A stretch of DNA of 64,000 nt from Limnephilus marmoratus (GCA_917880885.1 OU862928.1:41838962-41902961); one strand, 5' to 3'. Counted from the first letter of the stretch, positions 10,281 to 20,894 are shown. Numbers and translations are program-made. Notes: generated by a model not told the origin, from the letters alone.

Positions 10281-10420
10281 AAGGAAAACGCTTAGATAAC
10301 TTAGAAGCCTTGGAAATTAAAAAATCCCTTAAAAATAATGAATCTATTATCAACAAACAAAAAATATTGTCATATAGCCCAATCATGGATTTGTTCCCCT
10401 ACCCACCCACTCTACACTAA
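10262..10420 (+). pseudogene. Penelope-like element, C-terminal GIY-YIG fragment
   Basis: An open 52-codon stretch to a stop: ILHINHKGKRLDNLEALEIK, then SLKNNESIINKQKILSYSPI, then MDLFPYPPTLH. It matches the end of the Penelope-like endonuclease region and is about the same sequence as 1870-2105, but with an intact frame. The copy is sharply 5'-truncated at the palindrome centre and is followed by a 3' region and a hammerhead-like motif. Confidence 0.65.
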
Positions 10421-10507
10421 TACCTACCTATCCAATTTACATTATTATCTAGCAACAGCTCCACCCCTACCATAATAAAACATTGTTCGAAACTGTCAAA
10501 TTAGTAT

Positions 10508-10558
10508 AAGCTTTCCCTGACGAAGGAACGTTTGTTCCGAAACCGGTCGGATTTGCAC
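10508..10558 (+). ncRNA. Hammerhead-like ribozyme motif, copy 3
   Basis: Core CTGACGA (10517-10523), an extra A, stem II GGAAC-GTTT-GTTCC (perfect 5 bp), GAAA, and CCGGTC giving a minimal stem III and GTC. Stem I is short: TCC before the core pairs with GGA after GTC, with a possible GC/GC second segment. Best stem II of the three copies in this window, weakest stem I. It lies about 90 bp after the Penelope-like stop codon. Confidence 0.5.
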
Positions 10559-10562
10559 ATCA

Positions 10563-10992
10563 AATAAGTGGACGACCTCCGTAGTCCAGTGGCTAAGACT
10601 CTTGACTCACATTCCGGAGGTCGCGGGTTCGAACCCGGCATGCGCAAATAAATTTTATTTGATTAATTTGTGTTATTTCACAATTAATTCATTTAAAATA
10701 ATATATAGTATATTTGCGGCATGTTCCAGAGTGGAAGATACTATCAGTATCGCCCTGGTGTAAGACCACCATTCAGAATTGAAACGTTGCTTGAAAATGG
10801 CTTTAGCCGTGTTTAGTGACCAGATCTGAATAGCCAGGTACTTCCCAACCTTCCTCTCCCCCACCTCCTTTCCCTCCCCGCTACCTTCGCCTCACAACAT
10901 ACCCCAATTGGGGATGCCATAGTCTCACTGGCTCCAGACGGGAGCAGTTGAGATTCTTGTGCGGTATTCACTGTAAAAAAAAAAAAAAAAAA
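10563..10992 (+). mobile_element. tRNA-derived SINE, copy B
   Basis: About 430 bp. The tRNA-like head (GACCTCCGTAGTCCAGTGG, box B GGTTCGAACCC) at 10565-10637 is followed by an AT-rich joint, a conserved body and a poly(A) tract at 10974-10992. The hexamer AAGTGG occurs on both sides and may be part of the target duplication. It sits directly downstream of the Penelope-like 3' end. Confidence 0.87.
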
Positions 10993-11262
10993 GTGGTTTA
11001 TACAAAGTAAAATTATTTCATTATTCTAAAATAAAATAAAATATTCCTCGCTCCAGTTTAAGCGGTTTCGTATTTTTTGTATTCGCCCACGCCCTCACTG
11101 TGCCATCTCAACGCCCTCTAATTTTCTCTAGGCCTTCTACTGCCCCTCTGAAAGTCTCAAACGCGCATAAGGGGGCATTATCGCCCGCTTTGAGAACCTA
11201 TGACGTACAGTATGCACGCGTTCAAAATCGAGTTCGCCCCTAAGAGCTAGACAAACCTCATC

Positions 11263-11457
11263 CCAAGAATCCGGGCACTCCTGCCAAATTACCAAACGTA
11301 GAGAACCACTTGGGTTGACCTATGGCAAGAGTGATGGCTATCAATAAATGGTTGGCGGTACCCAGACCAATCTCCCAAATTGAATTACCCCCACTACCTT
11401 CAGCCTCACCCTAATTGAGGATGCCGTAATCTCACTAGCTTCAGACGGGAGCAGTTG
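11263..11457 (+). repeat. RepA fragment followed by SINE 3' fragment
   Basis: 11263-11392 carries RepA blocks (CAAATTACCAAACG, GACCTATGGCA, GGCGGTACCCA). 11395-11457 carries the SINE 3' block (CACTACCTTCAGCCTCAC to GACGGGAGCAGTTG). Confidence 0.6.
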
Positions 11458-11760
11458 AAAACTCACCAAGCAACATGACTCAAACTAGAAAGTTCAATCC
11501 CTATATTTATATATTCCCGTCATTTGCCTCTTAATCCTATTCCTATGTTCCTCCACCCCCCCCCCCCCCTTTTATATTTTATAACTAAAAATTAAACTAA
11601 GAAAATACCCTTACAATGTCACCCTTTATTATTAACTATCATCAGTGGAAAGTTCATAATTGGCATAATTAACATCTTATTATTGTATTATTTTGTAATC
11701 TCTGATTTGCTGTCAACTTTCTCTAAAATAAATAAAATAAAAAATAAAAATAAAATGAAG
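11458..11760 (+). mobile_element. LINE 3' untranslated tail
   Basis: Repeats 9530-9745 with small differences (ACTCACCAAGCAACATGACTC through CTGATTTGCTGTCAACTTT) and ends in an A-rich (TAAAA)n tail at 11725-11757. The coding part is missing, so this is a very short 5'-truncated copy or a remnant. Confidence 0.7.
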
Positions 11761-11865
11761 AGTTGTATATTTACATGAACATGATGTGATAATGACACCG
11801 AATAACATATGTCTAAAAAATAACAAGTATAACATTGCAGAACATGGAAATAAGATTAACTTAAA

Positions 11866-12489
11866 TCTATATATATATTCATAAGTGAATCCCTGTTTCC
11901 CTTGGTCACGCCATAACTTCAGAACGATCGTACCTATTTCATTCATCTTTTTTTTTTAAGTTTACTAATACTTTGTAGAAAGTTCTTACTGAAAGAAAAA
12001 TTAAGGAAATTGTGCAGAAAATTGGATAATTTTAGAAAACTTAACGACTATTTTAACTTCGCACGCTTGACAGTTCGCGCGTTTAATGAAATTGAATTTA
12101 GCAGGCAGCTGTTTTTTGTATTAAAAGAATTGTCTGTGGATTTTTTAAAAAATAGATTTTTTAAATATGTAGATACCTATGTTTGGTATCAAATTTGATT
12201 GATTTTTCTTATAATATGCAAAAATGAATCTTTGTAATATACGCAAAATGAAAATTTTAATAAAAAAATTATAATAGTTGGCACGCGAGCTGAATATATG
12301 GAACGCGGGAGGGGGGTTTGCGGGACGGTGGAGCGGGAGAGGGGAGAGGGTAGGAGGGAAGGGTGGAGGGGGAACGCGGGAGGGGAGGGGATGCGGGAGG
12401 GGAACGGTGACGCACGGGAAAGGACGTACAGGGAGAAACATTTTATTTTTTTGATTATGGCGTTGCAACGCACGCCGAGAACCAGCTAG
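11866..12489 (+). mobile_element. Helitron-like element, non-autonomous (624 bp)
   Basis: Begins TCTATATATATA after an A and ends CTAG before a T, the A|TC...CTRR|T signature of Helitrons. A short palindrome, GCGTTGCAACGC at 12462-12473, precedes the 3' end by about 12 bp, as the terminal hairpin should. There are no terminal inverted repeats, no target duplication, and no Rep/helicase gene. The interior carries a G-rich purine tract at 12300-12425. Similar 3' ends occur at 16199 and 59397. Confidence 0.75.
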
Positions 12490-12620
12490 TGAAAAATAAC
12501 TGTGATTCTGTTTTTGAAATGTTTTTTTCCGTTCATAATGTACAAATGCGGACTAACAATACATATTTAGGTTAGTATTTCAATTCAACATTGCCATATT
12601 ATTAACATTTTTACCTAATT

Positions 12621-13478
12621 GGCCACTTGCATGGGCTTCATAACGACTTGGAAAAAATCGTGTGGATAGAGTTTTTTACTAAGATTACGAAAATGTTAGT
12701 AAAAATTTTTAGAAATGTACAGTTTTTTTTTTTTTTTAAATAAATAAATCCATTATTTGGGCTCATGACGTCACTACATGAAAATGTCCCGTCGCCGAAA
12801 ATGTTCCTATTAATTTTATAAAATTCCACACTGATTTTTTTTTTTATGGCATCACTTTGATTTCAGGCGAATTTTTGAATTCGTTCACTAGATTTATTGT
12901 TTGTTCTCTGCAAACTTATCATTTGGTTTGATTTTTTGACAGATGTTCTGAAGAGAACCCCGTACAATTAATGGCTACGGGGTTCTCTTCAGAACGTGAA
13001 GATGATGTCGGTACGTGTTTTAGAGGTATAATGATTATGGTGCTGATTTTAACAAAATAAAATTTTATAATATTCTTATTATAATTACAATTTACAAGTT
13101 CAAGTATATTACATTGAATTTAGTAATATAGACGCTGTACATTATAATGATTAATGATCAATAAGATGGATCAAGGAAAAAAATATTTATGAGATGTAAT
13201 ATTTTTGGTATGCCTCGTTATTCTCCTGTGCCATTCGTGTGGAAAACGTTCTTTTTTTTTAAATGATTTTCGGCTATGTAATTATCGTTTTTTCATACCT
13301 ATAAAATTATGTCCCGTCTTTCCGGTTTATAAAAAATGGTCTGATTTTTCGGTTTGAAATTTTCAAAAAATCCCCAGGGTTTCAAAAATATGATTAAAAG
13401 AAAATAAAAAAAATACAGAATGTCTTAGAATATTTGCCTAAACCGGAATTTTTTTTTAAAAATGTGATGCAAGTGGCC
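12621..13478. mobile_element. TIR DNA element, 858 bp, copy 1
   Basis: Ends are GGCCACTTGCAT and its exact complement ATGCAAGTGGCC (12 bp, possibly 14 with mismatches). A related copy is at 59424-60397, alignable along most of its length. No transposase frame, so it is non-autonomous. The target duplication is not clear, perhaps TA. Confidence 0.7.
12945..12995. repeat. Perfect 20-bp hairpin
   Basis: Arms 12945-12964 and 12976-12995 are exact reverse complements around an 11-nt loop. The related element at 59.7 kb does not have the hairpin, so it arose in this copy. Confidence 0.9.
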
Positions 13479-13544
13479 TATTGCTTGGTGATTGATATGT
13501 CCTAGTGTCAATTCGTAGAAAATTTTATTGTATATGTTTTATAC

Positions 13545-14190
13545 ACGGTGTTTGTGGTAGAACTCCTCCGAAAAGGCTTGACCTATTTTTATGAAATTTT
13601 TTATATAATTTTAATTTTTTGTATATTTGGTAGGTATGAGAATAGGTTTTAAAGTATATTTCATTAAGGTGTGATTAAGGTGTCCGTATCCCGAATAACG
13701 ATTCTATTTTATTGATATTTTTTTTTGTATTTATTTTATTTGGCATCAAAAAATACCTATAACCCCAAATTTTAACCGTCCTACCCCCACCCACACATTT
13801 TTAATTACGATTTTAGTATTTTTGTAAGAACAAATTGAACCGTCTGTAGTATTTCAAACAGAACGAAATGGTTTACGTTGTTGAATGACAGATGGCGCTA
13901 CGTCCGCCTCATCGAACTTTCATCCATACACACGCAAGACGTTCACGAGAAGCGTCGCTTCATTTTGATCTTTCATTCGGCATCATGTTCTCGCGCGGGC
14001 AAACCATCGAGCTTATTTGTGTTGGCTAAAGACGGACTGACAAAAAATATTGTACACTCAATTGCTCTTCGAAATTCATTCTGATTTTCTTTATTTCATT
14101 TTCCTACTTTAGCTGGTGTTTTTTTGGTTTTTATCAGCGGTCATCGTCTACAGCGCTCCATTCCTCTTTCTGTCGTAGATCATATCCCCA
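13545..14190 (+). repeat. Dispersed repeat (pair with 40915-41480)
   Basis: About 640 bp that match the minus strand of 40915-41480. Shared blocks include CACGGTGTTTGTGG at one end, TGACAGATGGCGCTA in the middle and TCTTTCTGTCGTAGATC at the other. An open frame of 68 codons is not conserved in the mate. Class unknown. Confidence 0.65.
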
Positions 14191-15001
14191 CTCACTTACA
14201 ATACATTCGTTATTTTTTATTTTACAACAAAAATATTCACTAGAAATAATTTGTATGGCAGAACCACGTTTGTCGGGTCAGTTAGGAAATTTATAGATTT
14301 CTTATTTATTCCCTGTCAATGTCGGTTTAATCATTGGAAATTTAACCTTAAAATAATCGATTTCACGGCGTTAAAGTTCCTGATCAACTAAAATAGCGTT
14401 CGACAAAATATGACAACATCAAAAGCCAAAATTGTTCGAACTTCTATCAAATCAAATTTGAGAGCTTTTATCTGAAAAGCCTGCCACATAAAATATAAAA
14501 CAACTCATACTCTGTCAGTTTGGTACAGCGTTCCATCAAAACTCCCTCATATATTTCCGAGTACAAAATAAAACCAAAAAAACTTCACATTCTGGAATAT
14601 TCGATACACATTTTGTCACGTGAATTGCGCAGTTTACTTCGTTCGCTCATTCTCCCGATCGTAAAGCACGATCCCTTTGTCCAGAAGCGATTTCTGAAAA
14701 TGTGAGAAGTTTTCGTATTTATTATACGGATTGAACGGTCTGGAGTCCGGCTCGAAGGACCAAGTCGGGAGAGAACGAAGAAAACTACTTAGAATTGAGT
14801 AGGTTACTTCAAGTTAGTTTACGTGATAAAGGCCATGGAACGACGTTATGAATTCATTACTTTCATTGTTTGTTTAAGTTTATACATGAGTAAACATCCT
14901 GTTATGTGCCGAGTGTAGGGTTACCATAATTTGTAGTGAAAAGGTAAATAACCAAATAATCTACATAATATACAGCATTTCCACATATATGTACATAATT
15001 G
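14191..15001. other. Unassigned stretch
   Basis: No gene or named repeat identified. Confidence 0.4.
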
Positions 15002-15330
15002 TTCAATTCAATTTGGGAGGCGGGTATGGGTACCGCCGCCCGGGGAACCTCGTTGGATAACCAACAATTCTGCTAAAGATACGTTTTAAGATTTTCACGG
15101 CCAAAAGTATTTTCGTTATTTGTTTTTGGGGTATTATGCCGTGTTGAGCTACCTCCTTCTTTAGCCAACATTTCGGACAGCGTTGCAATGTCCATCATCA
15201 GGGCAGATCCGGTACCTCTACCTTTCCTTACAAAAATTCTCCACACAGCATGCCCTAAGATGACAAAGGACCTTAGGGAAATTATTTTTCTCATAGCCTC
15301 ATGTGTGGAGCTACTGTAAAAAAAATACAT
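15002..15330 (-). repeat. RepA copy with foreign insert
   Basis: 15010-15065 carries GGTACCGCCGCCCGGGGAAC and TTGGATAACCAAC. 15225-15330 carries CTCCACACAGCATGCC and TAGGGAAATTATTTTTCTCA. About 120 bp of unrelated sequence separates the two halves. Confidence 0.6.
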
Positions 15331-15607
15331 ATATTCATATACATATATATCCGGATAATAACGACCCCCAAGGGACAGGCGATACTTAATCATACTAACC
15401 AGACAATTCACAAAACGTCCGGATAATACATATTGATGTTAGGACGAATTGTCATTAAAATAAGTCAAAATAGGTCGCTTTAAGCAGTTGGTCGCTTAAA
15501 ACGGAGTCTTACTAAACAAAAGTTTACATTTACATTACATTGTCGTCGCTAAAAACGGTAGGCCGTTGTATGCAAAGTCGTCATAACCGAATTCTACTGT
15601 ATAATAA
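15331..15607. other. Unassigned stretch
   Basis: Nothing recognised; includes a short copy of the string GTCCGGATAATA seen at 15340 and 15419. Confidence 0.35.
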
Positions 15608-16199
15608 AAAATAATGTTTCTTTGTTTTTCCCTTAATATTTCCTGAATAATTCATCCGATTACGATGAAACTTTGGTGAGTTGTTGTGAGTACGCCTGCA
15701 AAGATTTCTATATACAATTGTGAGCTCTGGTGTTTTGAAATGTGTTAAAAAAATTAGAAAAGGAGGCGCACGAGTTGTTTGAAAAATGTGTGTATTTTAT
15801 ATAGTTTAGAGGCGGGAAGATGAGGCGGGAGGCGGAGAGAAATAAAGTGAGGGGAAGGGGAGGAATGTAGAAAGGGAAAGCGAGAGGGGTGGGGAAGCGA
15901 GATGGGGTAGAGCGGGGAAGGTGGATGGGGAACGCGGGACGGATAGGGATGGTCGGAAACCGGGACGCATGGGAAAGGACACTCAGGGTAAGGGGGTAGG
16001 GAACGAGGGAGGGGCAGAGGGAGGGATTGCAAGACACATAGTAGTGGTAGGGGAAAGCAGGGGAAAATTTGTGGCCTGCTCACGCGTCAGTAAATCTTCT
16101 GCTTTATTCGTGTACGCGCCAGATGAAAAAACAAAAAATAAAATCACAAACACTTTCTTTATTTGTGTAACAGTGTAACGCATGCCTGGTACTCCTTAG
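15608..16199 (+). mobile_element. Helitron-like element, decayed
   Basis: The 3' end GTAACGCATGCCTGGTACTC followed by CTTAGT resembles the hairpin-plus-CTAGT end at 12489. The interior carries a G/A-rich tract (15820-16055) like the one in the 11.9-12.5 kb element. The 5' boundary is a guess. The proline- and serine-rich 109-codon frames on the minus strand are products of this tract, not genes. Confidence 0.5.
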
Positions 16200-16476
16200 T
16201 AATATTATAAACATTTATCACGAAATATAAGCATTGAAATAATAACATTATAGGGAGTCTTTTTTAGATGTTTCTGGTGTTCTAGGCCATCATTTCAAAT
16301 TATGTAGAGAGGGAAGGAGAATTTTTATATTAACATTATTTTTACATTATTTAAATGGGCAAGTTTCATAAATGCGTTTTTGGAAGATTGCATTCGAGTT
16401 CAGACTTAGAAGAGATGAGATTTTTTTAACAGGGGGTCAATTTTAGATAAGGCTTGATAGAGGAGAGGATCTAGGA

Positions 16477-16822
16477 CAGTGGTTCTTAACCCTGTTGGAG
16501 GTACTGACCCCCACCAGTTTCACGTGCGCATTCACCGAACCCTTCTTAAATGAAAAATAAAATATGATTTTTTTAAATTCAAAACATAGGTTTATATTTA
16601 TACACAGGTGCACAAAAGGTGAACAAAACCATTAAAGAACAAAACCATTAAGAAGAAAGTACAAAACCATTAAAACATGATTTTCATACAAAACAAAAAC
16701 TTAATAATGAATATTTACTGCAAATCAATGTGACTTCTGCTGTTGCTCTTGACCTTGCCGAACCCGCGACACTGACTCACCGAATCTCTGGGGATCGATC
16801 GAACCCTGGTTAAGAACCACTG
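16477..16822. mobile_element. hAT-type MITE, 346 bp
   Basis: Ends CAGTGGTTCTTAACC and GGTTAAGAACCACTG are 15-bp inverted repeats. GATCTAGGA stands on both sides (16468-16476 and 16823-16831), one base longer than the 8 bp typical of hAT. The ninth base may be chance. No transposase. Confidence 0.9.
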
Positions 16823-16992
16823 GATCTAGGAGATATCTCACTCAGAAAGTACAAATTGGGGAGTCAAGCAAATGAATTTTAGAAAGGTGAGAAAGAACAG
16901 AGCAGTACCCAATTCTCATTAAGAAAATGGCAGCAAATTTTTTTTTGTAAGGTATACATTTTTTGCTATGTTATTATTGTATTTATGATCTA

Positions 16993-17085
16993 CTAGCTGA
17001 CCCGGATAACTTCATACCGCCTCTGAATCAATAACTGTTATGTTAACTTATTAGCTGAATTAAATTCAGTTTTGTATTAAGTTCC
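16993..17085 (-). repeat. Helitron-like 3' end fragment
   Basis: Minus-strand end GGGTCAGCTAG followed by T, with CCGGGTCAG typical of Helitron 3' ends in insects. The rest of the element is not recognisable. Confidence 0.45.
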
Positions 17086-17089
17086 TTCC

Positions 17090-17205
17090 CATTTCCTCTC
17101 CTTCCTTCGATAAAAAGACCCTCCACATAGCATCCCCAAAAATGACATAGACCCCGAGGGAAATTATTTTCCTCAGGACCTCCTGTGTTGAGCTAATGTA
17201 AAGAA
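17090..17205 (-). repeat. RepA fragment
   Basis: Carries AAAAAGACCCTCCACA, CATAGACCCCGAGG, GAAATTATTTTCCTC and GAGCTAATGTAAA, the terminal part of RepA. Confidence 0.65.
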
Positions 17206-18056
17206 AAGTTAAATTTACACAATGAAGAAATTTATCGACGCGCAACTATTTTGTTTTGTTTTGTCAGTATCAGGAATGGCGTTGTGTACGGATTTAATTT
17301 TTTTGTAATTCTCCTACTTTTCCACTTACTTACGGGAATTGCGTTTCAATTTCTTATACATGTGAGGGAGATTTATTATAATTATTGTATTTTTCCTTTG
17401 GAGTGGGGCAGACATATGTTCAGGCCCGGACTGGGAACATTTGGGGCCCTCCGCTAAAACCTGTAAACCGGGGCCCCCTAACGTGTGGTGGGGGGGGGGG
17501 TGGGTTCAGAAAACGGGGGGTCCGGGGGCCTCCCCCGGATTATTTTTGAAAATTAGGTGCTTGAAAACAATGAAAACGCGTTTCTACGCTATATTGGCAC
17601 CTATAAAGAAGAAGAAATACGAATAATATTCGAACAATAAATATATAGAACAAAATTTCAAAAAATTACAACCCATAATAAAAACAATAATCTAAAATTT
17701 CGATGACCTACTACAGTCGTGTCATCGATTATCTCTGAGGTAGTGCTTGATGGTTTTAACCACGTAAACATTGAACTGGCACACTGAAAATCTTCTGGTT
17801 TCTTTTTCTTATTTTCCTCTCTTTTTTTGAAAACCACTCTTGTAAGTTCTCATCATTGTTTTTTTTTCCGTTCGTAATATTAATTAATCAAATAATGTAC
17901 CACAACTCAACTCTAAACAAAAAATTTAATTTAATAATTTAACTAAAAAAACTGCGCTATAAATTTAGCAAACCGCATCGCATAAACTCGACTTGTAGTG
18001 GCTTGAAAACAATAGTGTTGGGTGGATGTTATTATAAATGTAGGAAAGGGGGGAGG

Positions 18057-19037
18057 CAGTGGCGGACTAAGCCCGTCAGAGGCCCCGGGCGGGAAAGCTG
18101 AATGAGCCCCCCCCCCTCCTAGTTTAAAAAGTTGATGTAATTTTACAAGATTTTTATTCAGTTCACACGGGCCTCTGGTCCCGGGGGACCTCCAAGCGCC
18201 TCCGTGTTCCCTTGATCAAATCCTAAACAAGGCTTTAAGGCACCAGGGCACTGTAAAAAAAAATCATCATATTTTTTTTTCATTTTCTAAAAGATGCATT
18301 TGTTAATAATGCTATTACCTAAAGTTTCAAGGAAATTCTAAGAAAATTTACAAAAAGTTTTAAACAGTTTGTATGATGAATTATCCTTCAGCAAAACTTT
18401 CAACGCGTTTTTCTCGAAACTACATTTTTCAACTTGCTTGACAACATATTAGAAAAACTATACATCCGATTTGCATGCACCAAGTCTTAAACTGTTAGAA
18501 AATCCAGTCACTATGGGAATTTTTTATAAAGTGCCCCCTTCTATATTTTTTGAGAACGCTGAAAATTTTTCATAAAAAACCGAATATAAAATTCGCTGGT
18601 CTGCCATTTTTCCATTTTTTTAGATATCAAAATTCCTTTACGTGGTGCCGTAGACACTGGATTTTCAAACAGTTGACTTGGGAGATGCAAAAGTAAAAGC
18701 AAATGCAATAAAATACATACATTCGGATGTATAGTTTTTTTTTTAATATGTTTGTCAAGCAGGTTGAAAACGAGTTTAAAAAGTTTCAGAATAAATGCAT
18801 TTAAAGTTTTGCTGAGGGATAATTTAACGTACACACTGTTTCAAACGGTTTCACGTAAAACGCTGTAAAAAACATTTGGTGAGAGCTTTGTTGACTTCAG
18901 AAAATGAAATGAAAAGAAAATTACAAACATTTTTTTACAGGGTCCGGGTGCCTTAAATCATTGTGTAGGATTTGATCAAAGAAACATGGAGGTGTTTGGA
19001 GGCCCTCCCCCCCCCTCCCACCGTTAGTCCGCCACTG
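18057..19037. mobile_element. Foldback element, 981 bp
   Basis: Ends CAGTGGCGGACTAA and TTAGTCCGCCACTG are inverted repeats, and the complementarity continues inward, though diverged, over most of both halves. Examples are GGCACCAGGGCACTGTAAAA against the block ending GGGTCCGGGTGCC, and TTTTCATTTTCTAAAAG against CAGAAAATGAAATG. No target duplication is seen. It lies inside the 17421-20886 element. Confidence 0.8.
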
Positions 19038-19327
19038 AATCTTTTTAATTAATTACCTATTTTATTACTATCTTTATTATCTGTAATGATAAGATAGCCT
19101 TCAGCAAAGGGCCTAAGATAGTAAAAAAATATTAAGTGCAATACATAAGTGAAATTGGAACTAAAACTGTACAGACATTAGAAAGATCAGTAGTAGTAAT
19201 TTTAATTTAAAAATTGTAAAATACCGGTAAAATGTATTTATTTATTCTTATTTTATATGTACAGGATGATGTTTGTATTTGTCCTCCCAACCCCAAACCA
19301 CCTCTTACATTGGTACTAAACATATTT

Positions 19328-20532
19328 TAAAGGCACCAGGACACTAAAAAAAAATTGTCACTTTTTATTTCATTTTCTAAAAGATGCATTTGTTAATAAT
19401 GCTTTCACCAAATTCATTCAAAATTGACGGAGATACAGCATCTTATAAGAAACCGTTTTAAACAGTTTGTATGTTGAATTATCCATCAACAAAACTTTGA
19501 ACGAGTTTTTCAACCTGGTTGACAACATATTGGAAAAACTATACATCTTATTTGCATGCACCATGCATCAAGTCTTAAGCTGTTCGATAATCCAGTAACT
19601 ATAGCCATTACAGTATTATCCATAAGACGTGTAGGCAACTTCCTAGGAGCCCCGCATTGGGTAGGGGCCTCTAGGATAAAGGGCCCCGAGACGTGCATTG
19701 CCTAGGGATCATGTTAAAGCCGGTCCTGGCAGGCTACTTTTGTCCATAAGGCAGTGTAGGCCACTGCCTAGGGGCCCCTATCCGATGCGAGGCCCCTAGA
19801 GTAAAGGGTCCCCGAGACGTGCGTTGCCTAGGGGCCCCGACATGTTTAAGCCAGCCCTGGCAGGGCCGTATTGTCCACAAGGCAGTGTAGGCCACCGCCT
19901 TCGAAAATCCAATCCTCCAAAATCAACTATAGCCAGGGCCTTAATATCCATAAGAAGTGTAGGCAACTCCCTAGTAGCCCCGCATCGGGTAGGGGCCCCT
20001 AGGGTAAAGGGGCCCCGACATGTTTAAGCCAGCCCTGGCAGGGCCGTATTGTCCACAAGGCAGTGTAGGCCACTGCCTAGGAGCCACGCATCGGCTAGGG
20101 GCCCCTATGGTAAAGGGGCCCCGAGACGTGCATTGAGTAGGGGCCCCGACATGTTTAATCCGGCCCTGACTATGATACCGAACGAGAAAAATTTACCATA
20201 AAAAATAGAAAGTAAAATTCATTCAAAAGTAAAACGCATTCAAAATTTGCTACATGATAATTCAACATACAAACTGTTCCAAACGGTTTCACATAAAATG
20301 CTGTATCTCCGTCAATATTTCGAATTTCCTTAAAAAAATTGTGAGAGCGTTCTTAACAAGTGCATCCATCAAAAAATGAAATGAAAATTACAATTTTTTT
20401 TACAGTGGTGTCTTAAAGCCTTGTTTAGGGTTTGATCAAGGGAACATGGAGGCGTTTGGGGCCCCCCCAAGACTGGAGACCCGGGGCGGACCGCTCCCCC
20501 GCCCCCCCCCCCCCCTTAGTCCGCCCTGGCAG
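19328..20532. mobile_element. Foldback element, second copy, interrupted
   Basis: Left half 19328-19605 matches 18240-18520, and the right half 20169-20530 matches the complementary half, ending in TTAGTCCGCC. The left GC-rich end is missing. The middle is displaced by a chain of small MITEs. Confidence 0.75.
19611..20168 (+). repeat. Chain of about five hAT-like MITE copies
   Basis: Units of 104-130 bp start CAGGGCCGTATTGTCCA or a variant and end AAGCCNGCCCTG. Approximate units: 19611-19728, 19730-19859, 19861-19903 (cut short), 19934-20037, 20039-20168. Several are separated by a single G. The piece before the fourth unit repeats foldback-element sequence (CAACTATAGCC), so a tandem duplication took flanking sequence with it. 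Confidence 0.8.
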
Positions 20533-20894
20533 GGGAAGGACGATATGCGCTTGCGTGGCCCTACTGAGTGATCAGCTGATCTGATGGGACATCGCGGTGC
20601 AGTTGTCTGCTGGACAGTGGACACACGTCACCGCGCAGACGATGCGGATGACAGTGGATCGTATAAAGCTTTCGTATACAGGGCGAGATATAAACAGTTG
20701 TTGGACATGTTGTACTTTTGGAAAATGTATTTTTTTTTAAATGTAAACAAACATTACCAAGAACACAAAATACCTACTAACAAGACAAAAACTTTTTTTG
20801 TTCGTGTTGTGGGGCCCCTTCGGGGCCCCCTCGCGCCGGGGGCCCTCCGCGATCGCGGACCTGCGGACCTGGCCAGTCCGGGCCTGCATATGTT

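Larger units (their letters stand above)
17421..20886. mobile_element. hAT-type element, 3.47 kb, with nested insertions
   Basis: Terminal inverted repeats CAGGCCCGGACTGG (17421) and CCAGTCCGGGCCTG (ending 20886) are exact, and the flanking octamer CATATGTT is repeated perfectly (17413-17420 and 20887-20894). An 8-bp duplication with CAG...CTG ends is diagnostic of hAT. No transposase frame remains. Both ends are GC-rich, while the interior is occupied by a foldback element (18057-19037), a second damaged copy (19328-20532) and a MITE chain (19611-20168). The 112-codon frame at 20584-20922 crosses the end of the element and is not a gene. Confidence 0.88.

Noticed and set aside
12145..12473. 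Proline-rich open frames, also at 15708-16083 and 8899-9187
   Set aside because: Shadows of G-rich tracts in Helitron-like elements and, at 8899-9187, of the host exon on the other strand.
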